A stretch of 57,093 nt of DNA from an uncultured Prevotellaceae bacterium (lineage in GTDB: Bacteria > Bacteroidota > Bacteroidia > Bacteroidales > Bacteroidaceae). The stretch spans positions 1 to 57,093 of the forward strand of contig CAMNJY010000002.1 of the NCBI GenBank assembly GCA_946541745.1. Reading direction: 5' to 3'. The notes beneath the pieces were generated by a model. That model searched no databases, had not been told where the DNA came from, and was given only the letters and a program-made list of their open reading frames with translations. This document shows, one piece after another, positions 43,318 through 50,674 of the stretch (position 1 is the stretch's first letter; each line of letters opens with the position of its first letter). The position numbers were made by a program, and so were the translations under genes.

Positions 43318-44438
43318 TAGCCTAACATTTTTACAAACTCATCAAACATCCATTCCGTATCCGTCGGACCAGAGCAGGCCTCGGGATGAAACTGGGCCGA
43401 GAACCAGGGGTTGGTCTTATGGCGTATGCCCTCGTTAGAACCGTCGTTCATATTGACAAAAAGAGGTTCCCAACCGGGTGTCAGCGTCCTGTCGTCTACG
43501 GCATAGCCGTGATTCTGGGAAGTGATGTAGCAGTGGTTGGTACCTACCTGCCTGACAGGTTGGTTGTGCGAACGGTGACCGTACTTCAGCTTGTAAGTCT
43601 TTGCCCCTGCGGCCCGTGCCAACAGCTGGTTGCCCAAGCAGATGCCCATCAGGGGGCGCACCTCCTTATTGTTCAGGAAAGTGCGGATATGCTCCACCGT
43701 CTTTTCGCAGCGCTCCGGGTCGCCGGGGCCGTTGGCCAGAAAGAGTCCGTCAAAGTCGAGCTGGTTGAAGTCGTAGTCCCAGGGCACCCGGACAACTTCT
43801 ACGCCGCGTCGCAGCAGACACCTGATGATATTCGCCTTTACGCCACAGTCCACAAGGACGACGCGGTGGCCTGCCCCCCGGTTGTAGGTGACGTTCTCGC
43901 GGCACGACACCAGCTCCACCCAGTTTGTTAGGCCGTAGTCTTGAAAGTTTCCGGTCTCCTCCTCCTTTGGGCTGAAGCTTATCCTACCCATCATCACGCC
44001 GTGCTCTCTCAACACTTTCGTCAAACGGCGGGTGTCCACGCCTGTGATGGCGGCTATCTGCTCACGCTTCAGCCAATCGGACAATGACTCCACCGCGTTC
44101 CAGTGTGAGTATTGCTCGCTGAAGTCGGCCACCACAAGGCCCTTAACATGAATGCGCTCGCTTTCAAGAAGGGGAAGCTCGCCAATAGCCTCCCCCAGTC
44201 GGGGGAGGTTGGAGGGGGGGGCAGCCAGCCGGGGGAGGTTGGAGGGAACCCCATAGTTCCCTATCAGCGGGTAGGTCAGCGTAAGTATCTGTCCGGCATA
44301 GCTGGGGTCTGTAAGACTCTCCGGATAGCCCGTCATGGCCGTATTGAATACCACCTCGCCCACAGCGTCGGCCTCGTGTCCAAACGACCAGCCGTCAAAT
44401 CGGCTCCCATCATCGAGTATCAGTGTTGCTCTTTTCAT
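43317..44438 (-). CDS. carA: Carbamoyl-phosphate synthase small (glutaminase) subunit
   Basis: CarA hydrolyses glutamine to feed ammonia to CarB. The 373-residue protein has the N-terminal CarA domain ([35 protein letters not shown]) and a class I glutaminase with [15 protein letters not shown] (nucleophile Cys near 265) and [12 protein letters not shown] (His/Glu). A repeat-derived insert near residues 63-88 encodes [19 protein letters not shown] in a loop that normally leads straight into [12 protein letters not shown]. carA and carB share one base at their junction (TAATG). It follows the purF-type gene by 6 bp. Confidence 0.96.
   Translation of the reverse strand: MKRATLILDDGSRFDGWSFGHEADAVGEVVFNTAMTGYPESLTDPSYAGQILTLTYPLIGNYGVPSNLPRLAAPPSNLPRLGEAIGELPLLESERIHVKGLVVADFSEQYSHWNAVESLSDWLKREQIAAITGVDTRRLTKVLREHGVMMGRISFSPKEEETGNFQDYGLTNWVELVSCRENVTYNRGAGHRVVLVDCGVKANIIRCLLRRGVEVVRVPWDYDFNQLDFDGLFLANGPGDPERCEKTVEHIRTFLNNKEVRPLMGICLGNQLLARAAGAKTYKLKYGHRSHNQPVRQVGTNHCYITSQNHGYAVDDRTLTPGWEPLFVNMNDGSNEGIRHKTNPWFSAQFHPEACSGPTDTEWMFDEFVKMLG
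44175..44252 (-). repeat. In-frame repeat (type IV) in carA, with internal duplication
   Basis: CGGGGGAGGTTGGAGGG occurs twice, at 44200 and 44230, a 30-bp direct repeat that gives SNLPRL twice in the protein. CCCCCAGTCGGGGG forms a palindrome beside it. The sequence differs from types I-III but shares GC-richness and frame-neutral insertion. Confidence 0.75.
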
Positions 44439-44444
44439 CTGTTG

Positions 44445-46253
44445 TTATAATTGCAGTTTTAAAGTCTGTTCTACGTAGTTCACAAAAGCCTGGTTGACCA
44501 GCCGCACACCGCCAGGCGTAGGATAGCGTCCCGTAAAATACCAGTCGCCACAATGGTTGGGACAGGCCTCGTGGAGCCCTTCGAGGCTCTGAAATACCAG
44601 CTCCACCGGCGACTGCATTCCCTCCGGCCGAAGTATCTCCACTATTTTCCTGTTGATTTCTTCTACCGTAAAAGGAGCATATATACGGCGCACGTGGTTT
44701 TCCCTCTCCGGCTCATCCTTGCACTTCCTGTAAACCTCAGCCATCAATGGCGGCAGAGTCTGCCCTTGAGTGTTACCACTCCCCTCTCCCCAGCGAGAGG
44801 GGGCGGGGGTGAGGCTTGAGTAGCCGGGGATGAGGCTGATGGCAGCGCGGAAGGCGCAAAGCTCTTCAAGGCGCGCCATGTCGATACCGTAGAAGTCGGG
44901 ATAGCGTATCTGGGGTGAAGAGCTGACCATGACGATTTTCTTCGGGTGCAGACGGTCGAGAATCTTGAAGATACTCTCCTTGAGCGTGGTGCCACGAACA
45001 ATAGAGTCGTCAATGATGACAAGGTTGTCAACATAAGGTTCCAGCGAGCCGTAGGTGATGTCGTAGACATGGGCGGCAAGGTCGTTACGCTCCGAACCCT
45101 CGGCGATGAACGTACGCAGTTTGATATCCTTCCACGCCACCTTCTCGGTACGTATGTCGTGACCAAGCCGGCGGAAACCTTCCACTATGCCGTAGAAAGC
45201 CACCTCAGCTGTATTTGGGATGAAGGAACAGACGGTATGTTCCACATCGTTTCCTATAGCTTGCATGATGGTGGGGACGAGCTGTTCGCCTAAACGCTTG
45301 CGCTCGCGATAGATGTCTGAGTCGCTGCCCCGGCTAAAGTAGATGCGCTCGAAGGAACAGGGAGCCTCAAGCCCACTTCTTCGCTTCAGAAGAGGGGAAT
45401 GAACGGTCAGCTGTCCACTCTTATTGACAATCAGGGCATTTCCCGCCTTCAGTTCCTTTATATGCTCATCATCCAAGTCGAACGTCGTCTGGATGACAGG
45501 ACGCTCGCTGGCTACTGCTACTATCTCCTCATCCTGATAATAATAGGCGGGACGGATGCCCCATGGGTCGCGCACGGCAAACATCTCGCCAGAGCCCGTC
45601 AGTCCGCACATCACGTAGCCGCCGTCGTAGTCCTTCATCGTCGTTTGTAGAACGCGGGCCATGTCTATGTGGTCTTCTATGTAGCGCGTAATGTCGAGGC
45701 CTTCCAACCCCTGCGCCTTTGCCTCCTCATAGTTGCGCTCCACCTCACGGTCCAGCCGGTGGCCCATCAGGTCGAGCGTAATGTAAGAGTCGCTATAGAT
45801 GCGCGGCGACTGCCCCTGGGCCACCATGCGCCGGAAAACCTCGTCGATGTTGGTCATGTTGAAATTGCCGCACAGGCAGAGGTTCTTGGCCCGCCAGTTG
45901 TTGCGGCGCAGGAAGGGATGGACAAATTGCAGTCCGCTCTTACCCGTCGTGGAATACCTTAGATGTCCCATATACAGTTCGCCCGCCATCTCCCGCGTGA
46001 CGCGTGAGAAAATGTCGGTAATGGCGTCTTTGCCCTCGGCCTTCTCGCGAAACATATACTCCCGCCCGGGCTCTGTCTGCATGCTGACGGTGGCAAAACC
46101 GGCACCTTCCTGGCCTCGGTTGTGCTGCTTTTCCATCATCAGGTAAAGCTTGTTGAAGCCCCATGCCCACGTGCCGTACTTCTGTTCATAGTAGTCCAGG
46201 GGTTTCAACAGGCGAATCATCGCCACACCACATTCGTGCTTCAACTCCTCCAT
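44445..46253 (-). CDS. PurF-type amidophosphoribosyltransferase with intact Cys nucleophile
   Basis: A 602-residue class II glutamine amidotransferase fused to a phosphoribosyltransferase domain. The N-terminus MEELKHECGVAMIRLL places Cys8 as nucleophile, with EKQHNRGQEGAGFATV next. The PRPP loop is LVIIDDSIVRGTTLKES. It is longer than usual PurF (about 470-500), with an extra C-terminal region (HCGDWYFTGRYPTPGGVRLV). Bacteroidales often carry this form in their nitrogen cluster beside a second PurF-like protein; here it may be the real glutamine-dependent PurF. An in-frame repeat adds SLTPAPSRWGEGSG. It lies 1 bp from pyrG and 6 bp from carA. Confidence 0.88.
   Translation of the reverse strand: MEELKHECGVAMIRLLKPLDYYEQKYGTWAWGFNKLYLMMEKQHNRGQEGAGFATVSMQTEPGREYMFREKAEGKDAITDIFSRVTREMAGELYMGHLRYSTTGKSGLQFVHPFLRRNNWRAKNLCLCGNFNMTNIDEVFRRMVAQGQSPRIYSDSYITLDLMGHRLDREVERNYEEAKAQGLEGLDITRYIEDHIDMARVLQTTMKDYDGGYVMCGLTGSGEMFAVRDPWGIRPAYYYQDEEIVAVASERPVIQTTFDLDDEHIKELKAGNALIVNKSGQLTVHSPLLKRRSGLEAPCSFERIYFSRGSDSDIYRERKRLGEQLVPTIMQAIGNDVEHTVCSFIPNTAEVAFYGIVEGFRRLGHDIRTEKVAWKDIKLRTFIAEGSERNDLAAHVYDITYGSLEPYVDNLVIIDDSIVRGTTLKESIFKILDRLHPKKIVMVSSSPQIRYPDFYGIDMARLEELCAFRAAISLIPGYSSLTPAPSRWGEGSGNTQGQTLPPLMAEVYRKCKDEPERENHVRRIYAPFTVEEINRKIVEILRPEGMQSPVELVFQSLEGLHEACPNHCGDWYFTGRYPTPGGVRLVNQAFVNYVEQTLKLQL
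44772..44818 (-). repeat. In-frame palindromic repeat, type III, in the purF-type gene
   Basis: On the coding strand AAGCCTCACCCCCGCCC begins it and GAGAGGGGAGTGGTAACA ends it. It encodes SLTPAPSRWGEGSG. It is nearly identical to the gltB copy at 51153-51199. Confidence 0.88.
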
Positions 46254-46254
46254 A

Positions 46255-47856
46255 TCAGATGCAAGCTTTAATGAACGACATAAAAAGGGGATGGGGATGC
46301 AATACCGTCGATGAGTATTCGGGGTGAAACTGCGTGCCTATATACCACTTCAGGGTGGGTATCTCGACGATCTCTACCAGATGAGCGGTGGGATTGATGC
46401 CTACGCATTTCATGCCGGCCTTTTCGTATTCTTCTTTATACTGGTTGTTGAACTCATAACGATGTCGGTGGCGCTCTTTTATCAGTCGCTCATTGCCATA
46501 AGCCGCACTGGCCCGGCTGCCTTCGGCAAGCTGGCACTCGTAGGCCCCAAGCCGCATGGTGCCTCCCAGGTTGGTCACGTTCTTCTGCTCCTCCATGAGG
46601 TCAATCACGGGATGCTCCGTCGTGCTGTCCATCTCTGCACTGTTGGCATCCGAATAGCCCATCACGCTCCTTGCAAACTCGACGACCATCATCTGCATGC
46701 CCAGGCAGATGCCAAAGGTAGGCACGTCGTGGATACGGCAGTAGTGGGCCGCAATGATCTTTCCTTCAATGCCACGCTGGCCAAACCCCGGACAGACAAC
46801 CACGCCCGCCATGCCGGACAGCTGTTGGCCAACAGTCTCACTACTGATGTCCTCGCTGTTGATGAAATGAATCTTGGCCTTCACATCATTATAAATGCAG
46901 GCCAGGTTCAGACTTTCACGGATGCTCTTGTAGGCATCCTGCAGGTCGTACTTTCCTACTAAGCCGATGTGAACCTCACGGGTAGCCCGGCGCTGCTTGT
47001 CGAGGAATGTATGCCAGGGCTTCATGGCAGGCGGCTCTCCCACGGGAATGCCCATCTTGCGAAGAATGGCTGCATCGAGCCCCTGACGCTGCATGCTGAC
47101 AGGCACCTCGTAGATGCTCGGCATGTCTTCGCTCTGTACCACACACTCCAAGTCGACGTTGCAGAACGAGGCCACCTTCAGCCGCAGCGAATCTTCGAGA
47201 TGGCACTCCGTGCGCAGCACAAGAATGTCGGGCTGGATGCCCATCGCCTGCAGCTCCTTCACGGAGTGCTGCGTAGGCTTGGTCTTCAGTTCACCGGCAG
47301 CTTTCAGATAGGGGACATAGGTCAGATGAACGCAAACAGCATCACGTCCCAACTCCCATCGCAACTGCCTGATGGCCTCCATGAACGGCGCGCTCTCTAT
47401 GTCGCCGATGGTGCCTCCGATTTCACAGATGACGAATAGCGACCCGGCCCCCCCCACGGCCCCCGAGGGGGCTTTCATTCGCCGCTTAATCTCGTCAGTG
47501 ATGTGCGGCACAACCTGGATGGTCTTTCCAAGATAGTCGCCGTGCCGCTCGCGGTCGATGACTGTTTTGTAGATGCGCCCCGTGGTGACAGAGTTGCCGT
47601 GCGTCGTGCGAACACCGGTAAACCGCTCATAGTGGCCCAGGTCGAGGTCGGTCTCAAAGCCGTCCTCCGTCACGTAGCATTCACCGTGCTCGTAGGGGTT
47701 CAGCGTGCCGGGGTCGATATTGATGTAGGGATCGAACTTCTGGATAGTTATCCTATAGCCCCGCGCCTGCAGCAGTTTGCCGATGCTGGCGGCAATGATT
47801 CCTTTGCCGAGCGAAGAAACCACACCGCCAGTGACGAAAATGTATTTTGTCTGCAT
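46255..47856 (-). CDS. pyrG: CTP synthase
   Basis: PyrG aminates UTP to CTP with glutamine nitrogen. The 533-residue protein has the synthase signature KYIFVTGGVVSSLGKGIIAA, KFDPYINIDPGTLNPYEHGE and a class I glutaminase (TFGICLGMQMMVVEFARS, nucleophile Cys near 383). The type I repeat inserts KAPSGAVGGAGS near residues 128-138, before FVICEIGGTIGDIES. The purF-type gene follows after 1 bp. Confidence 0.97.
   Translation of the reverse strand: MQTKYIFVTGGVVSSLGKGIIAASIGKLLQARGYRITIQKFDPYINIDPGTLNPYEHGECYVTEDGFETDLDLGHYERFTGVRTTHGNSVTTGRIYKTVIDRERHGDYLGKTIQVVPHITDEIKRRMKAPSGAVGGAGSLFVICEIGGTIGDIESAPFMEAIRQLRWELGRDAVCVHLTYVPYLKAAGELKTKPTQHSVKELQAMGIQPDILVLRTECHLEDSLRLKVASFCNVDLECVVQSEDMPSIYEVPVSMQRQGLDAAILRKMGIPVGEPPAMKPWHTFLDKQRRATREVHIGLVGKYDLQDAYKSIRESLNLACIYNDVKAKIHFINSEDISSETVGQQLSGMAGVVVCPGFGQRGIEGKIIAAHYCRIHDVPTFGICLGMQMMVVEFARSVMGYSDANSAEMDSTTEHPVIDLMEEQKNVTNLGGTMRLGAYECQLAEGSRASAAYGNERLIKERHRHRYEFNNQYKEEYEKAGMKCVGINPTAHLVEIVEIPTLKWYIGTQFHPEYSSTVLHPHPLFMSFIKACI
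47447..47479 (-). repeat. In-frame palindromic repeat, type I half, in pyrG
   Basis: On the coding strand AAAGCCCCCTCGGGGGCCGT is followed by a G-run. This is the second half of the type I element of mfd and gltB, in the same orientation and frame (APSGAVGGA). Confidence 0.85.
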
Positions 47857-47862
47857 ATAAAA

Positions 47863-48567
47863 TTATGGTTGTAATGTAAATCCAAACACCAAGTAGGCCT
47901 TCTGCGAACAGGGATTGCCCGTAAGTTGTCCGAAGACGGGAATCGAGAACGAGTCAGTCACCTTGATGTCTTTTGCTACTCTCAGCGTCAGATTGGTGAC
48001 GGCGAACCCTGTCGTACCGTAAGAAGTGGTGGCAAAAGGAACGGCACCGGCCGCAGCAGTCCATCCGACGCTGAATAAAGTAAACGGGACAGTTGCCTCG
48101 AAATAGCTGCTATAGGCCCGCTTGCCGTCCTTATTTGTACCGTCATTGCCAGCAACGTTGGTGTACCATTGCAGTGAAGCGAATCCGAAGTCATAACCGA
48201 CGTTGGCCTCAAAGAGATGGTTCGTGCCGTGGGCATCGTACTTAAAATAGCGAGCATCGGGGTCGAGACCAGATGAGAACCAATAGTCAGTCACACCGAA
48301 GTTCAGTCTACCGATGGTATAGGCAAGTGTCAGGTCCATCTCCTTCACGTCGTCCTTGTTTGACAGTCCGTAGCTGCCCCAAGCCGTCAGGCTCAGCCCC
48401 TTATAGCCTACGCCGAAGGTTGGCTGCACTGCTACGTCGCCCAGCTTCTGGCCACGCCAGATGTATTCATTCACGAAGTCGGCTTTCACGCTTGTGTCTA
48501 TTTCCTCCTGAGCAAGGGTGGTGCTGCCAAGCACCATACCCACTGCAAATAAAACAACCTTTTTCAT
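47863..48567 (-). CDS. Outer membrane beta-barrel protein (Gcw_chp/TorF-like)
   Basis: A 234-residue protein with a signal peptide (MKKVVLFAVGMVLGSTTLAQ) and alternating aromatic/polar strands (FVNEYIWRGQKLGD, LSLTAWGSYGLSNKDD, LNFGVTDYWFSSG) ending in FGFTLQP. The motif YIWRGQ after the signal peptide is typical of the Gcw_chp family. The role is unknown, but it lies between amtB and pyrG, so a channel or receptor linked to nitrogen supply is a reasonable guess. amtB is 66 bp upstream. Confidence 0.82.
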   Translation of the reverse strand: MKKVVLFAVGMVLGSTTLAQEEIDTSVKADFVNEYIWRGQKLGDVAVQPTFGVGYKGLSLTAWGSYGLSNKDDVKEMDLTLAYTIGRLNFGVTDYWFSSGLDPDARYFKYDAHGTNHLFEANVGYDFGFASLQWYTNVAGNDGTNKDGKRAYSSYFEATVPFTLFSVGWTAAAGAVPFATTSYGTTGFAVTNLTLRVAKDIKVTDSFSIPVFGQLTGNPCSQKAYLVFGFTLQP

Positions 48568-48633
48568 AAGTAATTAAATAAAATTGTTATGCACAACGAG
48601 TTCTTTTTTACAAAGATTGAAAAGATTTAAAAA

Positions 48634-49887
48634 TTAGTTATAGCACGTCTCACCATGCTCATAGATATCAAGACCTTCATCCTCTATGCGTTCCTCAACG
48701 CGCAGGCCATGAACCTTCTTGATAGTATAGAACAGGGCTATGCCGCAGACCGCTGCCCAGAGGTCGATTACCAGTATGCCAAAGCACTCAGCACCGAAAA
48801 AGCCCCAGCCGTGACCATAGAAAACACCGTTAGAGGTAGACAGCAAGCCGGTCATCAGCGTGCCAAGGATACCACATACGCCATGTACCGAGCTGGCGCC
48901 CACGGGATCGTCGATATGCAGGCGGTGGTCGATAAACTCAATGGCATAGACCAGCACGACACCGCACACCAAACCGACGACAACGGCACCCACGGGCGAC
49001 ACAAGGTCACACCCGGCCGTGATGCCCACAAGGCCGGCCAGCACCCCGTTGAGCGTCAGCGACAGCGACGGCTTACCATATTTCATATAGGTGAGGAGCA
49101 TGGTAGCGGTACCGCCAGCCACGGCCGACAGGTTGGTAGTGAGAAACACATGGCTGATGGCGACACGGTTCACCTCGCCCGAGGCTGCCAGTTGAGAGCC
49201 GGGATTGAAGCCAAACCACCCGAGCCAAAGGATAAACACGCCCAGGGCGGCCATCGCCAGGTTATGGCCGGGAATAGCGCGGCTCTTGCCGTCCTTGCCA
49301 TACTTGCCACGGCGCGGACCAAGGGCAATGGCACCAATGAAGGCCAACACGCCTCCTACACTATGGACGATAGCCGAACCTGCGAAATCGTGAAACACGT
49401 CGCCGAAAGTCTGTATCATAAACGAATCCTCCGCAGCGTTGCACAACCATCCGCCACCCCATGTCCAGTGACCTTCGACGGGATATATCAAGAGCGAGAT
49501 AACCGCACTATACACCAAATACATAGAGAACTTGGTACGTTCGGCCATGGCACCGCTGACGATAGTAGCACTGGTGGCACAAAACACCGTCTCAAAGATC
49601 AGGAAACCCTCAACGGGCAAATCGCCCTTGTAAAATGAAAGGTCGCCCCAGTTTGGCGCACCTATAAAGCCAGCCCCCTCAGAGCCGAACATAAAGCCAA
49701 AGCCCAAAAAGAAGAACAGCAAAGAGCCAAACATGAAGTCGACGAAGTTTTTCATCAAAATGTTGACGGTGTTCTTGCTCCTGGTGAATCCAGCCTCGCA
49801 CAGGGCAAACCCGGGCTGCATCCAAAACACCAGCATGGCTGCCAACAGCATCCATACGGTATCGAGTGATAATCCTATTGTATCCAT
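48634..49887 (-). CDS. amtB: Ammonium transporter AmtB
   Basis: An inner-membrane channel for ammonium, about 11 membrane segments over 417 residues. Landmarks: FALCEAGFTRSKNT, SGAMAERTKFSMYL, DFAGSAIVHSVGG and DDPVGASSVHGVCGILGTLM (pore His pair). The conserved Asp of the DFAGS motif is intact. glnK lies upstream on the same strand, the pairing seen in most bacteria where GlnK blocks AmtB when nitrogen is plentiful. The 124-bp gap holds GC-rich palindromes. Confidence 0.97.
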   Translation of the reverse strand: MDTIGLSLDTVWMLLAAMLVFWMQPGFALCEAGFTRSKNTVNILMKNFVDFMFGSLLFFFLGFGFMFGSEGAGFIGAPNWGDLSFYKGDLPVEGFLIFETVFCATSATIVSGAMAERTKFSMYLVYSAVISLLIYPVEGHWTWGGGWLCNAAEDSFMIQTFGDVFHDFAGSAIVHSVGGVLAFIGAIALGPRRGKYGKDGKSRAIPGHNLAMAALGVFILWLGWFGFNPGSQLAASGEVNRVAISHVFLTTNLSAVAGGTATMLLTYMKYGKPSLSLTLNGVLAGLVGITAGCDLVSPVGAVVVGLVCGVVLVYAIEFIDHRLHIDDPVGASSVHGVCGILGTLMTGLLSTSNGVFYGHGWGFFGAECFGILVIDLWAAVCGIALFYTIKKVHGLRVEERIEDEGLDIYEHGETCYN

Positions 49888-49894
49888 AATAATT

Positions 49895-50009
49895 GTAGCC
49901 CCCCTCTAATCCCCCGAGGGGGAAGACCTAAACGGGGGTATTGGGTCTTATGTTTGTGTTTTGTGTTGTCATCCCCTCCCCTCGGGGAGTGACGGGAGGG
50001 GTTTCCCCT
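49895..50009. repeat. GC-rich palindromes between glnK and amtB
   Basis: GTAGCCCCCCTCTAATCC with CCCCCGAGGGGG (49895-49927) is a type I half, and CCCCTCCCCTCGGGGAG with GGGAGGGGTTTCCCC (49970-50009) forms further hairpins. These are the same families that lie inside coding genes, here between cotranscribed genes. Confidence 0.75.
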
Positions 50010-50011
50010 AA

Positions 50012-50359
50012 TTATTTTTTATCTCTCAGCACTGTGTCGCCATTCTCGCCGGTGCGGATGCTCCATGTGTCGATGACATCGCTCACAAAGATGCGACCGT
50101 CGCCCACCTGCCCCGTGTGCGCCACCTTTAATATTACGGCAACAGTAGGCTGCATGATAACGTCGCGGCATACAATGGTGATAGCCACGCGCTCAATAAC
50201 ATCCGTAGAATACTGTACGCCGCGGTATATCCTTTCCTGACGGCTCTGACCTATGCCATGCACGTCGTGGTACTCAAACCAGTCGATGTCCGACGATAGC
50301 AGTGCCTCCTTCAACTCCTCAAACTTAGTTTTGCGGATGATTGCTTCAATCTTTTTCAT
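50012..50359 (-). CDS. glnK: Nitrogen regulatory protein PII (GlnK/GlnB)
   Basis: A 115-residue PII protein that senses 2-oxoglutarate and ATP/ADP and gates AmtB. MKKIEAIIRKTKFEELKEAL, the T-loop RIYRGVQYSTD with Tyr45 at the usual uridylylation position, GQVGDGRIFVSDV and IRTGENGDTVL are visible. The stretch CRDVIMQPTVAVILKVAHT corresponds to the middle of PII. Located 124 bp upstream of amtB on the same strand, divergent from gltB. Confidence 0.95.
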   Translation of the reverse strand: MKKIEAIIRKTKFEELKEALLSSDIDWFEYHDVHGIGQSRQERIYRGVQYSTDVIERVAITIVCRDVIMQPTVAVILKVAHTGQVGDGRIFVSDVIDTWSIRTGENGDTVLRDKK

Positions 50360-50387
50360 ACCTTAATACCTTTTAATGTTTAACACT

Positions 50388-50401
50388 ACGAAACGTTTCG
50401 T
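50388..50401. promoter_or_regulatory. Perfect palindrome ACGAAACGTTTCGT at the glnK start site
   Basis: A 14-bp perfect palindrome 6 bp downstream of the glnK -7 box, overlapping the expected transcription start. This is a good operator position; the binding protein is unknown. Confidence 0.65.
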
Positions 50402-50406
50402 CGGTG

Positions 50407-50414
50407 CAAAGGTA
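50407..50414 (-). promoter_or_regulatory. Predicted -7 box of glnK
   Basis: TACCTTTG on the minus strand followed by GCACC, 47 bp before the glnK ATG. Confidence 0.7.
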
Positions 50415-50478
50415 CTGCTAAAAACAGTTTCGACAAGCAGAAAGTGTCAAAATAAAATCTTAAAAACTGTGTGCGCTG

Positions 50479-50569
50479 ACAAAATGTAAAGTTTGGGTGC
50501 TATCGCAATCCTTTACATATAACACTTTGATTCAAATTTATTAAAATTAGTAACAAAATGTAAGTTTGG
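50479..50569. repeat. Spaced direct repeat ACAAAATGTAAGTTTGG
   Basis: ACAAAATGTAAAGTTTGG at 50479 and ACAAAATGTAAGTTTGG at 50553 differ by one inserted A. They lie upstream of both divergent promoters and may be activator or repressor sites. Confidence 0.6.
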
Positions 50570-50625
50570 CGGAATTTTAAGAATACTTTTGTTATAATTT
50601 TCTTGTATATTCCGACATTTTGAAT

Positions 50626-50633
50626 TACCTTTG
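50626..50633 (+). promoter_or_regulatory. Predicted -7 box of gltB
   Basis: TACCTTTG followed by GCACAC, 41 bp before the gltB ATG; CTTG near 50602 is a weak -33 candidate. Confidence 0.7.
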
Positions 50634-50674
50634 CACACAAAATCAGACAAAACGAAAGATATAAGAAGGATAAT

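Larger units (their letters stand above)
50360..50674. other. Divergent glnK/gltB control region
   Basis: The 315-bp spacer holds no gene. It has a -7 box for each side, a perfect 14-bp palindrome near the predicted glnK start, and two copies of ACAAAATGTAAGTTTGG-like sequence 74 bp apart. This is the likely control point of the nitrogen island. Confidence 0.75.
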
